Origin: Hyperoplus lanceolatus | Lineage: Eukaryota > Chordata > Actinopteri > Uranoscopiformes > Ammodytidae | Length of the DNA stretch: 64,000 nucleotides | NCBI GenBank assembly: GCA_026929865.2 | Contig: CM049397.1 | Coordinates: forward strand, 1-64,000 | Direction: 5' to 3' | Part shown: positions 48,118-60,261 of the stretch, piece by piece | Numbering within the stretch: the first letter of the stretch is position 1 | Layout: every line of letters starts with the position of its first letter | Made by a program: the position numbers and the translations under genes | Notes under the pieces: generated by a model | What the model was told of the DNA's origin: nothing | The model's database searches: none | What the model saw: the letters and a program-made list of their open reading frames with translations, nothing else

Positions 48118-49183
48118 GGGGGGCACTTTACACTGTGAAAACGTGACAGTTTTCCAGTTTTTGGTTTAAAAAAAAACCCCGTTCAGACACAATTTATCTG
48201 ACATCTTCACCCGTACACATGTTTTCAGAGGAAACGGGCCGAAATCGCTGTAGAAGCAGTGTAGCAGCCATGCCAAGCCAATAGTCAGCTGTGACACAGC
48301 CTTGGAGATAGCTCTTCCAGTACAATTTGATGCATAAAACCTTACTGTAACCGAAAATGAATGCCACTAACGTTCATAAAGCGGTTGGTGTAAGCTTGGG
48401 GTTACAAGTATTGTAAATGACAAGCTTTCTGTCCTCTTATTTCACCGCATTGAACTCGTAAAAACAGAAGACTTGCTGATAGTGAAGGGGCTTCGTGAGC
48501 GGATACCTTCCTGTTAGTCGTACTTCAAAATAAAAGTCAACTCACGTGTGTCCAGTGAAATGCTATTAATGTTTAGCCAGTGAAATGCTTTTACTGTGAA
48601 GCCGTAGCCTTAATGCTCCTTTTGTTGAACAGTAACTTAACCGCTGCGCGCTGAACTATGGATAGTGTTTTTTAATGTAGAGAGAGCCGTGTCGCTGCCC
48701 TGGCATAGAAGCTACACACGTTTATTTGGCTAGAAAAACCGGCAGAGCACAAATCTTTCCCCAGACAGTGGCCGGTGGTCTCAATAACTTACTAATCGCT
48801 TAGACTAAATTGGCGAGTGTTAGGCTATATTTTAGCCCTGCACGTCACTCTCCGCTGATCACAGTGATGGTGCCGTGGAGACACCGTTCATGTTGTCTTC
48901 TAACTTTATAACTCGCTTGTGTTGTGGGTATTTTGACAGCAAATGTTATAGACTACGCATGTGTGAGGGTGGAGCCGTGACGTCAGCGTTATCAGGGGAA
49001 ATGGTTTCGGTGTTTACAGGAAACCAAAACCGTTAAGTTTTCCAAAAAATCCTCCCTGGGAGGTGATCTCAAAAACCTGCGGTTTCATGCCTGCGTTTGC
49101 TGTTTTCCTGTAAATGATATAGTGCAACCGCGGGAATTTTTCCGCGTTTGCACCGTTTCGTGTTGTCGTGTAAAGTGCCCCTG
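48118..49183. mobile_element. Non-autonomous TIR element (GGGGCACTTTACAC ends)
   Basis: Left GGGGCACTTTACACTGTGAA and right (reverse complement) GGGGCACTTTACACGACAAC are inverted. The target duplication is not resolved. No transposase ORF; CpG and GC content are higher than in the neighbourhood. Confidence 0.65.
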
Positions 49184-50160
49184 GGACTCTGTGGACGCAA
49201 GCTGCTAGTACACGCTAAGAAATATCACCTGGTGGCCACTTCCAGTACGGCAGGCTGCAACGTCATATAATCAACTTTGCTTGATCAACATCATCGACTG
49301 TCAGCAGAAGCACCAGCTTAGCTGCGCCACCAACTGCATCCCCTAGAGGAAGGACTTCAGCTTGTGGACGGCTTGACAATGCCGTGTATGTATTGCTCTC
49401 ATTGGATAATACGATTTGTTTTGGTCTTAACAGTATGTTTGTTGTCTGAAGTTTGTATTACCGTGAGTGACAATAGATTGCAACAACAGCTGTGTTATTT
49501 TCTACACCTATGAATAGAGTGCAGCAGCGTTGCCTGGAGCAGATGTGTTCAAACTTTATATGAGATTCAGTTTTAACAAGGGGGGAGGGATTAGACAAAT
49601 AAATTAATACATACCTTTATCAAATTTTAGAAATGTAATTGAAATCTGGTCTGGAATTTTTGAAATTAAAGTAAATAGTGTTAAATTGCTTGAATGGGAG
49701 GTAAATTAAAGAGCAGTCAGTGCACTGCTTCTGGTCTCAGAATCAAATTTTGAACATGTTTGACTTTAACACATAAGAAATTGTTACACACGTGATGTTC
49801 ATTATTGGCAAAGGTACTGGTTGTTGTTTTCCTCTCTTCTCAGTGTGATGGGGAGGATTATATGCCTGTCCAGGGAACCAAAAATGGACAAGTCGCATAT
49901 TGACGTTATCTCACTGAGAGAGAACACAGAGAGAACACTTGCTCTTCTCACTGTTGGACATTAACCCTCTATATCTGGACTGAAATAGTGATTACTGATT
50001 AAATGTTTTTAAATATCAAGTCTAAGACTCTATATTTTATCAGAAGCCAAGTGAAAAGCAGCGGATGATCTTCACACTTTGAGATTTTTGGTGGATACTA
50101 TCTCGGCCTGCTTTGTCTGCTGAAGCCTGGGGATTTCCCAGCAGAGAACCTCAGCACACC
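49184..50160 (+). other. Probable 5' UTR region of the LINE that follows
   Basis: No coding potential. Lies directly upstream of ORF1; the LINE start was not pinned down. Confidence 0.35.
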
Positions 50161-50932
50161 ATGCCACCCAAGAAGGACCAAAGCAGCAACCAAAGTAATG
50201 GAGAGGAGTTGGTATCGCTCTCACAGGTACGAGATCTAATGAGTCAACAAAGGGATCTGTTCATGCAACTTCTGCAGCAGCAAGAAAGTAACTTTAAGAC
50301 TGTTGTGGAATTATTTGTGAACAATGTGAACACTCGGATTGACAAATTGACCAGGGAGACACAGGAGCTGAGAAGCAGCCTGCAATTCTCCCAGAAGGAT
50401 ATTGATGATCTTAAAAAGAAAAATGATTATCTTGAGTCAGAGAGAACAATTGCTTGTGCTGAAACCAAAGCAATGCATTGGCAGAGATGACTGAGAAAGC
50501 GGACTACTTGGAGGGTCAAACAAGAAGGAACAACCTTGTCATGGCCGGCATTCCTGAGGCCCAGAATGAAAGCTGGAGGGAGACTGAGGACAACGTCAGG
50601 TGTGTGATAAATGAAAAACTTCACCTTGACAGTAGTCAGATGGTGATTGAACGTGCACAGAGGATTGGCAATCCATCCGGATATTCTGGAAAAAGACCGA
50701 GGCCTATCATGATCAAATTCCTCAGATACAAAGATAAAATGGCTGTTCTAGGAAAGGCTAAGGATCTGAAAGGCACCAACATCTATGTGAACGAGGACTA
50801 CACTGAGGCTGTCAGGCAAAAGCGTAAGGAACTCATTCCGGCCATGAAAGCTGCCATAGAACGAGGCGACATAGCCTACATCCGACATGACAAGCTTATT
50901 GTCCACCCCCCTTTACAAAAGCATAAGGATTA
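50161..50932 (+). pseudogene. LINE ORF1 (RNA-binding, L1 ORF1p-like), one frameshift
   Basis: Starts at ATG 50161 in a good context (CACCATGC). The first half (to about 50485) is a coiled-coil protein: MPPKKDQSSNQ, then Gln/Leu-rich heptads up to DDLKKKNDYLESE. The second half (from about 50490) reads LEGQTRRNNLVMAGIPE, a strong match to the RRM start of the Transposase_22/L1 ORF1p family, followed by VIERAQRIGNPSG and RPRPIMIKFLRYKDK. The halves are in different frames, so one frameshift lies between 50463 and 50490. Such proteins bind LINE RNA as trimers. Confidence 0.75.
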
Positions 50933-51008
50933 GAAATATCCTCATAACTACAGGCAAGCACAGGCACACACACACACACACTGGACTGAATGTTGACTTT
51001 CTCACACT

Positions 51009-53869
51009 ATGCTGATGTCGACACTTCCCAAGAAAGGGCTGAAAATAGCTCATGTTAATGTATGTAGCCTAAGAAATAAAGTTCAGGATATAGATGACTT
51101 GGTAACGTCTAACAAAATTCATATACTAGCCATTTCTGAAACTCATTTAGACAATACATGTGATGATGCTACAGTGGCGATAGAGGGATATAGCATTTAC
51201 AGAAAGGACAGGGACGTCTATGGGGGAGGAGTTGCAATGTACATTCAGAGTCATATCCCTGTTAAGTTCAGAGGGGATTTAATGTCATGTGATGTTGAAA
51301 TGTTATGGTTACAGGTTCACCTACCCCACCTTAAACCTTTACTGCTGGGCTGCTGTTATAGACCACCAAGCTCTAACAGTCAGTATCTTGATAATTTGTG
51401 TGAAATGTTTGAGCGAGCATGCGATGGAAATAGAGAAATATATGTCCTGGGAGACCTAAATATAAATTTTCTTGCACCAAGTTGTCCTCTGAAAAATAAG
51501 ATGCTTACTATAAACAGTGCCTGTAACCTGGTTCAGCTTGTTAACCAACCTACCAGGGTGTATACTACCAAAACAGGAACTGTATCATCCACATGCATTG
51601 ATCACATTTACACCAATGCTGCTGAACTCTGCTCTAAAGCTGTATCTGTTCCAATTGGCTTTAGTGATCACAACTTAGTGGGCATATCCAGGACGACTAA
51701 AGTTCCAAAAGCTGGACCAAAAATTGTACATAAAAGATCGTACAAAGGTTTCTGTCATGATTCCTACGTAGAGGAAGTTAGAAATATCTGTTGGTCTAAT
51801 GTAAGTAAACAAAGAGACCCAGATACTGCACTTAAAGCATTTACTGAACTGTTGGTTCCAATCATGGATAAGCATGCGCCTGTCAGGAAGCTGACTGTGA
51901 GAGCCAATAGGGCTCCTTGGGTTGATGATGAATTAAAAGAATGCATGGTTGAAAGAGGTGAGGCAAAGGCAGTGGCAAACGGGTCTAGCTGCACATCTGA
52001 TTGGCAAATATACTGTAAACTGAGGAACTATGTCACTAAACTGAACAAAAAGAAAAAGAAGTTGTATTTTGAATCAAGGATTAATGATATAAAACATGAC
52101 AAAAAAAGCTATGGAGCACTTTAAATAATATCATGGGCAGAAAGGGTAACTCCACTCCATCTTTCATAGAAGTGGAAGGGTCCTTTATAACTAAACCTAA
52201 AGATATTGCAAATTACTTTAACGATCATTTTATGGACAAAGTTTGCAAACTCAGGCAGGAAATGCCAACACCGCACTCTGAACCATTGTATTCGTATTCA
52301 TGTATAAAAGACAAAATAATGAAAGATAAGAACTGTTCTTTTGAATTCTGTAAAGTGGCTATAGAGGAAGTAGAATAACTATTATTATCTATCAATATTG
52401 AGAAACCACCTGGTATTGACAACCTGGATGGAAAGCTGTTGAGGATGGTAGCAGATCAGATTGCCACTCCCATATGCCACATCTTCAATATCAGTCTAGA
52501 CAGCAATATGTGCCCACAAACCTGGAAAAAGGCTAAGGTAATACCTTTACCTAAAAATGCTTGTGCTGCCTTTACTGGCTCTAACAGCAGACCAATCAGC
52601 CTGTTACCTGTTATAAGCAAACTGTTGGAGAAAATTGCATTTGGCCAGATACAAAATTATTTCTCTGTGAACAACTTGACAAGCAACTATCAGCACACTT
52701 ATAGGGAAGGACACTCAACCTGCACAGCGCTCACTCAAATGACGGATGATTGGCTAAAAGACATTGATCAACAGAATATTGTAGGAGCAGTCCTGTTAGA
52801 CTTCAGTGCTGCCTTTGATGTCATTGATCATAACTTACTATTAAGTAAACTTAAGTGTTATGGCTTTACTCAATCTGCCTCAGCATGGATAGAAAGCTAC
52901 CTAACTAACAGAACACAGAGGGTTTCCTTTAACGGAAGCCTCTCAAATACAAGACAGATACAGTGTGGGATTCCGCAGGGTTCTTCACTTGGACCACTGC
53001 TCTTCTCGATTTTCACAAATGATCTCCCACTTGCTTGTAAGGAAGCCTGTGTGTCTATGTACGCAGATGATTCGACAATCTACACGTCTGCTCGAACAGT
53101 CAAAGAAATTACCTCAGCTCTCAACAAAGAGTTGCAGACAGTATTTAACTGGATCACTGATAATAAACTTGTCCTGAACATATCTAAGACTAAGAGCATT
53201 GTATTTGGATCAAAACACTCACTAATCTCTCAACCTCAGCTGAATCTGGTACTAAACAATGCTGATATTGAGCAAGTACAAGAAACAAAGCTTCTTGGTG
53301 TAACTTTAGATAGTAAACTGACATGGTCAAGACATATAGATTTAATGGTGCAAAAAATGGGGAGAAACATATCTGTTGTCAAGAGATGCTCTTCTTTTTT
53401 AACACCACATCTGACCAAACAGGTCCTGCAAACCTTAGTGTTATCACACTTAGATTACTGCCCGGTGGTCTGGTCAGGTACCACACAAACTAATCTAGGG
53501 AAGCTACAACGGGCTCAGAACAGAGCAGCTCGCCTTGCCCTTCAGTGCACAATGAGAGCTAAAATAAACGTCATGCATGACCAACTCCTCTGGCTAAAAG
53601 TAGATGAGAGGGTAAAAGCTTCCCTTCTCTCATTTGTGAAAAATATCAATGTACTGAAAACCCCTGATTGTTTGTATAGGCAACTCACACTCAGTTCTAA
53701 TGCACACACATACCCCACTAGACATGCCACCAGTGGAAACTACACTATTCCACAAGCCAAAACAAATTCAAAACAACGTACAGTGTTGTATAGAGCTATG
53801 TTTGAATGGAACTCCCTCCCAGGGCATATCTCTAAAAATCTGAATAAAACTGGGTTAAAAAATATGTGA
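51009..53869 (+). pseudogene. LINE ORF2 (APE endonuclease and reverse transcriptase), two lesions
   Basis: Endonuclease first: LKIAHVNVCSLRNK, AISETHLDN, GGGVAMYI, LGDLNINFL and GFSDHNLV, carrying the usual catalytic E, D, N, D and H. Then the RT: NSRPISLLPVISKLLEKI, LLDFSAAFDVIDHN, GIPQGSSLGPLLFSIF and YADD at 53060-53071. The C-terminal part ends in LRKLQRAQNRAAR-like QRAQNRAARLAL and FEWNSLPGHI. Blocks 51009-52124, 52133-52378 and 52439-53869 show one frameshift near 52125 and one stop at 52376-52378. Otherwise the protein is complete, so it is a fairly recent copy. The general form is the L2/CR1 group. Confidence 0.85.
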
Positions 53870-54157
53870 AACAACACCTAATTGCTGTCCGCATTAGAGA
53901 TTAGAGACCTGCTATTTTTATATTTTTAAATTTTTAAATGCTTCTTGTTTTTTGTTTTTTTGTGTATTAATGGTTTCGTTCCTATATGTTTTGTGATTGC
54001 TTTTCTTTGTATACATTTGTTTTTAAATTTATTTATTTATTTTTTTTATTATGTTTTTCTTTTTTGTATATGTTTTGTGTGGACCCCAGGAAGAGTAGCT
54101 GATGTTTCTGCATCAGCTAATGGGGATCCTAATAAAATCAAATCAAATCAAATCAAG
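53870..54157 (+). repeat. LINE 3' UTR with hairpin and AATCA tail
   Basis: AGCTGATG-TTTCTG-CATCAGCT at about 54096-54119 is a perfect 8-bp stem, followed by AATGGGGATCCTAATAAAATC and a (AAATC)n-type tail. Stem-loops at this place are recognised by the enzyme of related LINEs. Both this element and the one ending at 7698 have an AATC-type tail. Confidence 0.8.
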
Positions 54158-54615
54158 TGAATGGACTGAGAGACTCAAACATGGACTAAGGTTATGATGG
54201 TTGGGCCCTGGGCAGAGCTTGGACTGAGAGAGATCACACTGGTTCAGGGTATAAAGGACACTAAGAACCCCCGCACCAGATGGCAACGTTGCTTAAGAAG
54301 GAGTTTGGTTATCATACAGAATGTAATACACATCTATGTTCTTATATACTGTATATATATATATGTAGACACCGTATGTTACAATGTGGAATTTATATTG
54401 TTTGATGTCAACCTGTGATATTGATGTTATGACTGTAATGTAATCTTCAGTGCTTTATGCAAATATACTCATTAATAATCTTATAATAATAGGTTAATCT
54501 GGTTTACTCTTTAATACACGTATTTTTTGATAATATGTTAAAATAGGTTTAGACTCTAATGGCTGATTGGCACGTGGTCATTTAATCTTAGGTTAATGGA
54601 TAATGATAATTTCCA

Positions 54616-54651
<36 letters not shown>
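54158..54651. other. Short spacer ending in a (TA)n tract
   Basis: No gene. (TA)n at 54618-54651 and a shorter one at 54349-54366. Confidence 0.6.
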
Positions 54652-54653
<2 letters not shown>

Positions 54654-55050
54654 GAGAGTGGGGTGAGATGCGCCACTTTTTACTTAAACTGATTTGAATG
54701 TGAGGCCTTGACAGTTGTGTCTCCAACTAAAATATGTACATATATTTCAGGATGTTGTGCATCCCTGGCAATAAAAACTTTGGATCTGGAATAAACTGTT
54801 TAAGAAATATAGCTTTTGGAAAAAAAAGTTGTCTTGTGGCACAACTTGACCCCGGTGTGGTGTAAGTTGTGCCACCAGAGAGAATACCATGGGGTAAATT
54901 GTGCCATTGATACATATCTCATAAACTGTAATGCAGTGAAGCAGCAGGCCAGCAGCTATGTGCTTTATTCTCACAAAAGACCCGTGGTGGTTACAATTAC
55001 AGTATGCTGCCATTAGCCCAACAAAATTATTGGTGAGTTAACTAAGGTAT
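54652..55050. mobile_element. Partial copy of the TA-flanked TIR family
   Basis: Begins GGGAGAGTGGGGTGAGATGC and follows the left part of the element at 71-1198 closely (TTGACAGTT.TGTCTCCAACT, TGGATCTGGAATAAACTG). The right half is missing. Inserted directly beside the (TA)n tract. Confidence 0.8.
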
Positions 55051-55388
55051 TCGTGAGATGATATAGTTGTGTGTGTGTATGTAAGAAATGAATAATGTGA
55101 AATATATTAGTGATGCAGCCTCCCGCTAGCATAGCACCATTAGCATGAGGCCTGTGCTGGCTAGCACCAAAGATATTTCAGTTTCAGCAATGCAATGCAT
55201 TATGTTATAATAATAATACATAATGTGGAACCGTAATGCTATGCTATAATGATTTAGATAAAGGAAACAAAAATGCATCTGAACTGTTTACTGATTATTT
55301 TAATTTTTTCCATGTACATCAACTTGGTGATTAGACAAGATTCTTGGATTCCAGCCCAACTGCTTCATTTGGAGAGGAGCACCCAGGC
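55051..55388. other. No gene recognised
   Basis: AT-rich spacer; the last eight bases (55381-55388, ACCCAGGC) are the left target duplication of the next nest. Confidence 0.5.
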
Positions 55389-55397
55389 CTAGCCTGG

Positions 55398-58300
55398 TGA
55401 AGCGATCCCGACTTCCAAAGTCGGAACTTCAATGAAAAGTTAGTTTTTAAGTTCATTAGTTATGACCTATTAAACTAGTATTAACCAACAGTGTTGGGAG
55501 TAACGCGTTACAGGAAGTAATGCATTACTGTAATGCATTACGTTTTGCTGTAACGCGGTAATGTAAGGCATTACAGCAAAAAAAATGGTAATATGTACCG
55601 CGGTACATAGCTCAGAAAGGTGCGTTACAATGCATTTTAAACCCGAAATTGACTGGTTTGTTGTTTTTATACAAATTGGCCAACACCGCGAGTTTCGCAG
55701 GGGAGAAAAAAAAACACGCTAATGTTACTGCTAGAGGAGAAGAAAACTCGATTTGCTGCTACAATTGATTCCAAAGATGCGCTAGCCTACTGGCTTCCGT
55801 CTCACTGCCCAAGTTATTGAAAACTTTTGTGGTGTTTGGAGACTCTGACGTGAAAGCACACACTCTGTGCTCAACGAGCAGCGGGTGCTGCCACGAGCCC
55901 CTCCCCGTCTAAGAGCACTCGGAGGCGGTCAGTCTCGGAGCAGCCCCTCGGAGCAAGTCCCTGCCTGCTGTCAGAGCAGAGAGGTGACACACCTCCGCGT
56001 CCAGGCTGCAAATGAATCGCGCTGTTGTTAGGTGCGAAATCGGAGATAGTGCCACGAAGCTATTTATGCTGAAGCGGTATTGCTGGATTTAGGAGTTATT
56101 TAGAGATATGGCAAGCAAAAAGTTGACGAGTAGGGAGTTGGTGTTCACTCTTTCTACGGCCCAGGTCACGGTGCGTCCATGCGCAGCAGTGGTGCAGCCA
56201 TGCGACGCAGCATTATATATATATTAATATTATAATATTGTAATGATAATAATGATGATAATAGTAATAATGCAGAATAGAAGAAAAAAGGAAACAAAAA
56301 TGGTGGTGGGTAAAAAAAAATCATAAAAAACGCCTACTGTTTACATGAGTTTTGTGGTGTAGTTCTAGTTCTAGTTTGCAACTGTTGGCTTACAACAAAG
56401 TGGACATCATTACAAATGGATGGAGGGGTGAATCTGATTAAATAATTTCAACTCTCTTTCAAAATATCAGGTATTTCATGGAAATTACATAATAGCCTAC
56501 AACATGGCCGCCACCATATGACGTCATACTATGCTAATTAGATGGGAAAATTTACTCCCCAGAAAAGCTTTAGGTCATTCTCAATATTTGTCTCATTTAC
56601 ACTTTGTCTCTATCTCAAACCACATTCAATCCAGAGCCTTCTGAAATTTAAGTGTCAAAATCTAATATTTTTTAAAATAAAACCCGGCGCCTAAAGGGTT
56701 TGCTTTGATGCAAATTATGAAATCTTAACATAACGGCGGCAATGATGGTGCGTAAAGGACAGCGCAGTTGGCAAGCTCTCCTCAGTACTAAAAGTGCTGC
56801 AGCAAAAAAGTCACAATAAGAGTTGATCGCTTTGTCGATTCATGCCTCTGACACACACATCGACTCCAAACATAATGAGTGGATGCTTTGAATTAGCAAA
56901 GGAGATATATTAAGGCTACTATTGTTATTATAAAATGTCACGCAAGAGAGACGATAAACAAACATAATGGGCTGTTATCATTTAGATTAGATGGCAAGAT
57001 GATAAGGCAGATTCTTTGGAACAACTAAAAAAGGCAAAAGTTGATGATGATGTGAACAACTTGTTTGTGCTTTTAAGTCGCCAGAACGCAAGAAACAAAT
57101 CTTTGAGGCTCAATTTACTTTTTCAATCTACAGTAGTAGGCTCTAGCTCTATTGATATTAATATAGGCTAAAGAAATACCTAAAGATACAGTATTTCTAT
57201 TATAAAATGTATTGCACCATGAGCCATAACTGTGACCATTATATTATATAGCATAGGCCTACTTGTGTGAGCTGCATTGAACACAAGAAGATCTATTGAG
57301 AACACCAAATCCATATTTCATGTTATTTTGGTGAAAGTAATGCAAAAGTAATGTAAAAGTAGTGTAATGCCTTACAATTCAAAGACAGTAATATTGTAAT
57401 GTAACTAACTACTTTGAAATGCCAGTAATAAGTAATAAATACCGCATTACGCTTTTGAAGTAACTTGCCCAACACTGTTAACCAACTTGTAACACGATGC
57501 TTTAATTACAACCCTTATCCTCATTAAAGAGCTACCCCTACTCTCACGGCTTCTGCTGAGAGTCTCACCCGGGCTCCTGGCGGTGAGCTCGCGGGATCTT
57601 AACTACTAGACTGCCTGGGATTCTCTTAAATAAATAAAAAGTGTTATACTTAAACCCACGGTGTTCAGCGTTTCACTTCTTCTAAACGTATTCTTCTGTT
57701 TTATGAATCCTGTTTAGGTGTGAAATGTAACACTATATTTGATTCAGATAATCATTCACCACTTTTAGGCAGAAGATATCCTTCACAAGTTATTTGTTTC
57801 AGTGTTATGCAGCCTATGCTTTTTAACCCCGCTTCCTAAAAACAGAACATATATACTATTTCAAGATTTAAAACGCATGCGTTAAATCCGGGAAGGAATT
57901 AGAGCATATTCTCTCCTTATAGAGAGGTTAGTTTTATGAGGTTGTGCGTGTGTTAAATCAGTAATGTGCCGTAGTATGGAATCAAAGTACTTACCTCCCC
58001 AGGGGGGAAACAATCTCTTTGTAAAAAAAACCTATACCTAAAGTCCTTCTGTTCCAGCTATAAACTAATTCACAACTGAGGCTTTACAACATTTAAGGGA
58101 TTTTATTTACAAAATACAAGAGAGTATAGAAATATTACATAAAATGGACAAGAAAGGAAAAGAAAAGAGGTTAATATGCCCGTAAACTCATCAAATGGAG
58201 TATTTTCTCCTAGTAGATGTTTTCTTGGTATTTGTTACAATTTGTCAAAGCACAAGACCAGAGTTATTGCATGCTCTCCGATTTTAAACTTGCGCTCTAG

Positions 58301-59068
58301 CCCTATATTAAATACATCCCTCTGAATCTGTAAAGATGGTAAGGACTTAAGGAAGATTGTTAATGAGTCTAGTCAGTAAATGGGAGACATTGTCCTCCCC
58401 AATCTCCGTTACCTCCGATCACCATCCTATCAGACCCCTAGACTAATAATCCCCACCTAAAGTTTTAGAATTTTACCAAGTCATCTGTGTTTCAAGAGTT
58501 TCAAAGAAGTGTTTTAAAAGACTCTGCCTCTAAGTTCTTCGAAGTCCAAAATCTTTCAGAGTATTTTGGACTCACAAAGTTTTTCTAAGTGTTTCTTCTG
58601 CCTCCATGGTTGAAGACAGATAGAGTCTGCTGGAACAGAGTAGTGCCTGCAAAAAGTGGCCCAAAAAAGCCTTGTCCTGCTTCAAACAGGCTCTTATATA
58701 GTGAACTGAAAACCAATGAGACTTGGGAGAGGGAGGAGTGACAAAGGCACAGCTGCATGGGGGACCCCGGTAGCCCCCTTCCTCTGGCCATCACGGGGGA
58801 GACAGGTAGCCCCTCTTCCACTACTCCTTACTACTGTATGATCATATAAGGTCCTTCCCCCTACTTACTTCCTATGACCCTAAGGCACCTGCTCGGGGGA
58901 GCCAGATAGCCCCCCTTCTCTCTTCAACTTTAACCTAATGAACCTTCACCTTCTATTCTGTTTCATTAAAAATATCCTACTTTTACCTATGACAAAAAGA
59001 TATACAAATGTCACAAGATATGCACAAGTAATAAGTTGCATCAAGGTCACCTCACTCAACACTGGCTC
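55398..59068 (-). repeat. Solo LTR of the foamy-like retrovirus group (fossil)
   Basis: On the minus strand it runs TGTTGAGT...GGATCGCTTCA. The 4-bp duplication CTGG is at 55394-55397 and 59069-59072, the size foamy viruses make. A TATA box CTATATAAGAG is at 58691-58703 and AATAAA at 58102-58107 (minus strand). The R-U5 part (up to about 58470) matches the LTR of the element at 8686-22105, while the U3 parts differ. A hAT element lies inside at 55489-57477. Without it the LTR is about 1.7 kb. No internal retroviral genes remain, so LTR-LTR recombination is likely. Confidence 0.88.
55489..57477. mobile_element. Non-autonomous hAT element inside the solo LTR
   Basis: Ends CAGTGTTGGGAGTAACGCG and (reverse complement) CAGTGTTGGGCAAGTTACTT, with a perfect 8-bp duplication TTAACCAA at 55481-55488 and 57478-57485. 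About 2 kb, AT-rich, with several TAATGCATTAC-type palindromes near its left end. No transposase ORF was seen. Confidence 0.93.
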
Positions 59069-59655
59069 CGCCCGCCCGCCTACTTCCGGCCAAATTTAAT
59101 TTTCCCTTCAGTAGTCAGTCCGGGTGTACAGCGCATTTACCAGATTCTCCGGAGAATCTACAATCGTCCAATCAGCGAACAGAGCGAGTGACTGAGAACG
59201 CTCCAGTTTCAGTTGAATGCTGCGTTCCTTTATACTCGGAAGAAGGAGATTTCCGACTTGGTTGTTCCGAGTTCCGACCTGTCTGTGTTCCAGTGCATCT
59301 GCTCGCGAAAGTATGGACGCCTAAAACCTTTCTCGTCCAAATAACTAAACGTTAGGCTCTAACAAGTTACTGATGCCAGGCACAGGTAGATTCATTGACT
59401 ACAATATGTAATGAAGTCGGAAATTTCCGAGTTCCCTGTCCAACTGGAAGGCACCATCAAAAGCCGGCTCATGACACACGTGATGACCAAACGTGATGCG
59501 ATTGGTTGGCTAATCCAGAGTGGCACTGGGCAGATCCAATAGTTTTAAACTTAACAGACACCTGCCTCCAAGTGAGTGAACGTTTGCCAATTACAGCACT
59601 TCCAGACCCTCTGTACAAATGAAATGAAGTACGATGGTCTGGTTGGACCAGGCTA

Positions 59656-60261
59656 ACCCAGGCCTGGAGTGGCCAGCAAACCCAAGAACTGGATCTAAAG
59701 AGAGCGAGAGATTATAAATGAGGGTCACCCCTCAACTGATCTTTCGAGTACAAATAAAGGTTAAATTAAATACATATGTGTTCATTCAAATAACAGTGAT
59801 AGGGCCAGGTTAAACTAGTGTTTAGTCACAAGAGAGTGATCATTATTTTGTTTTATCTTTAGTCCATAATTAAAAATGGAACTGTTATGTTCTTTGTGTA
59901 TTTTATTTTTGTTTATGTTGCAACAATGATATATACACTTCAAGAAAGAGAGAGTAGAAAATACATATTTACCTGTTAAACCTAACTGTTGAGTCAGTGT
60001 GTTTCACCATTGCTGTTAGTAATCCATTTCCTCCTGTTTGTTACTTTCAGAGAAAATCATTAAACTGGATATAATTTGTTGAAGAAACTATTTTGGAGTT
60101 CTTTGACGGTACTCATGTCAAATGTGAGAGCTGTGTTTCCAAATAAAACTAAAGATTCTAAATAAAATAACATTTTCTTTCTTTTTTAAATTGTGACTGA
60201 ATTATGTTGATAACAGATTGTTGTCATGAATTGATTTCCAGTTGGAAATATGTTAGTATGT
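59656..60261. other. No gene recognised
   Basis: AT-rich sequence between the nest and the tandem repeat. Confidence 0.4.

Larger units (their letters stand above)
55389..59655 (-). mobile_element. hAT-type MITE (TAGCCTGG family, copy 2) split by a solo LTR
   Basis: The MITE starts CTAGCCTGG at 55389 and ends ...CCAGGCTA at 59655, with an 8-bp duplication ACCCAGGC at 55381-55388 and 59656-59663. Its orientation is opposite to copy 1 at 3511-3875, with which the part 59069-59655 aligns well (for example GTACAAATGAAATGAAGTAC, CCAATCGCAT). The solo LTR at 55398-59068 cut it nine bases inside its left end. Confidence 0.85.
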
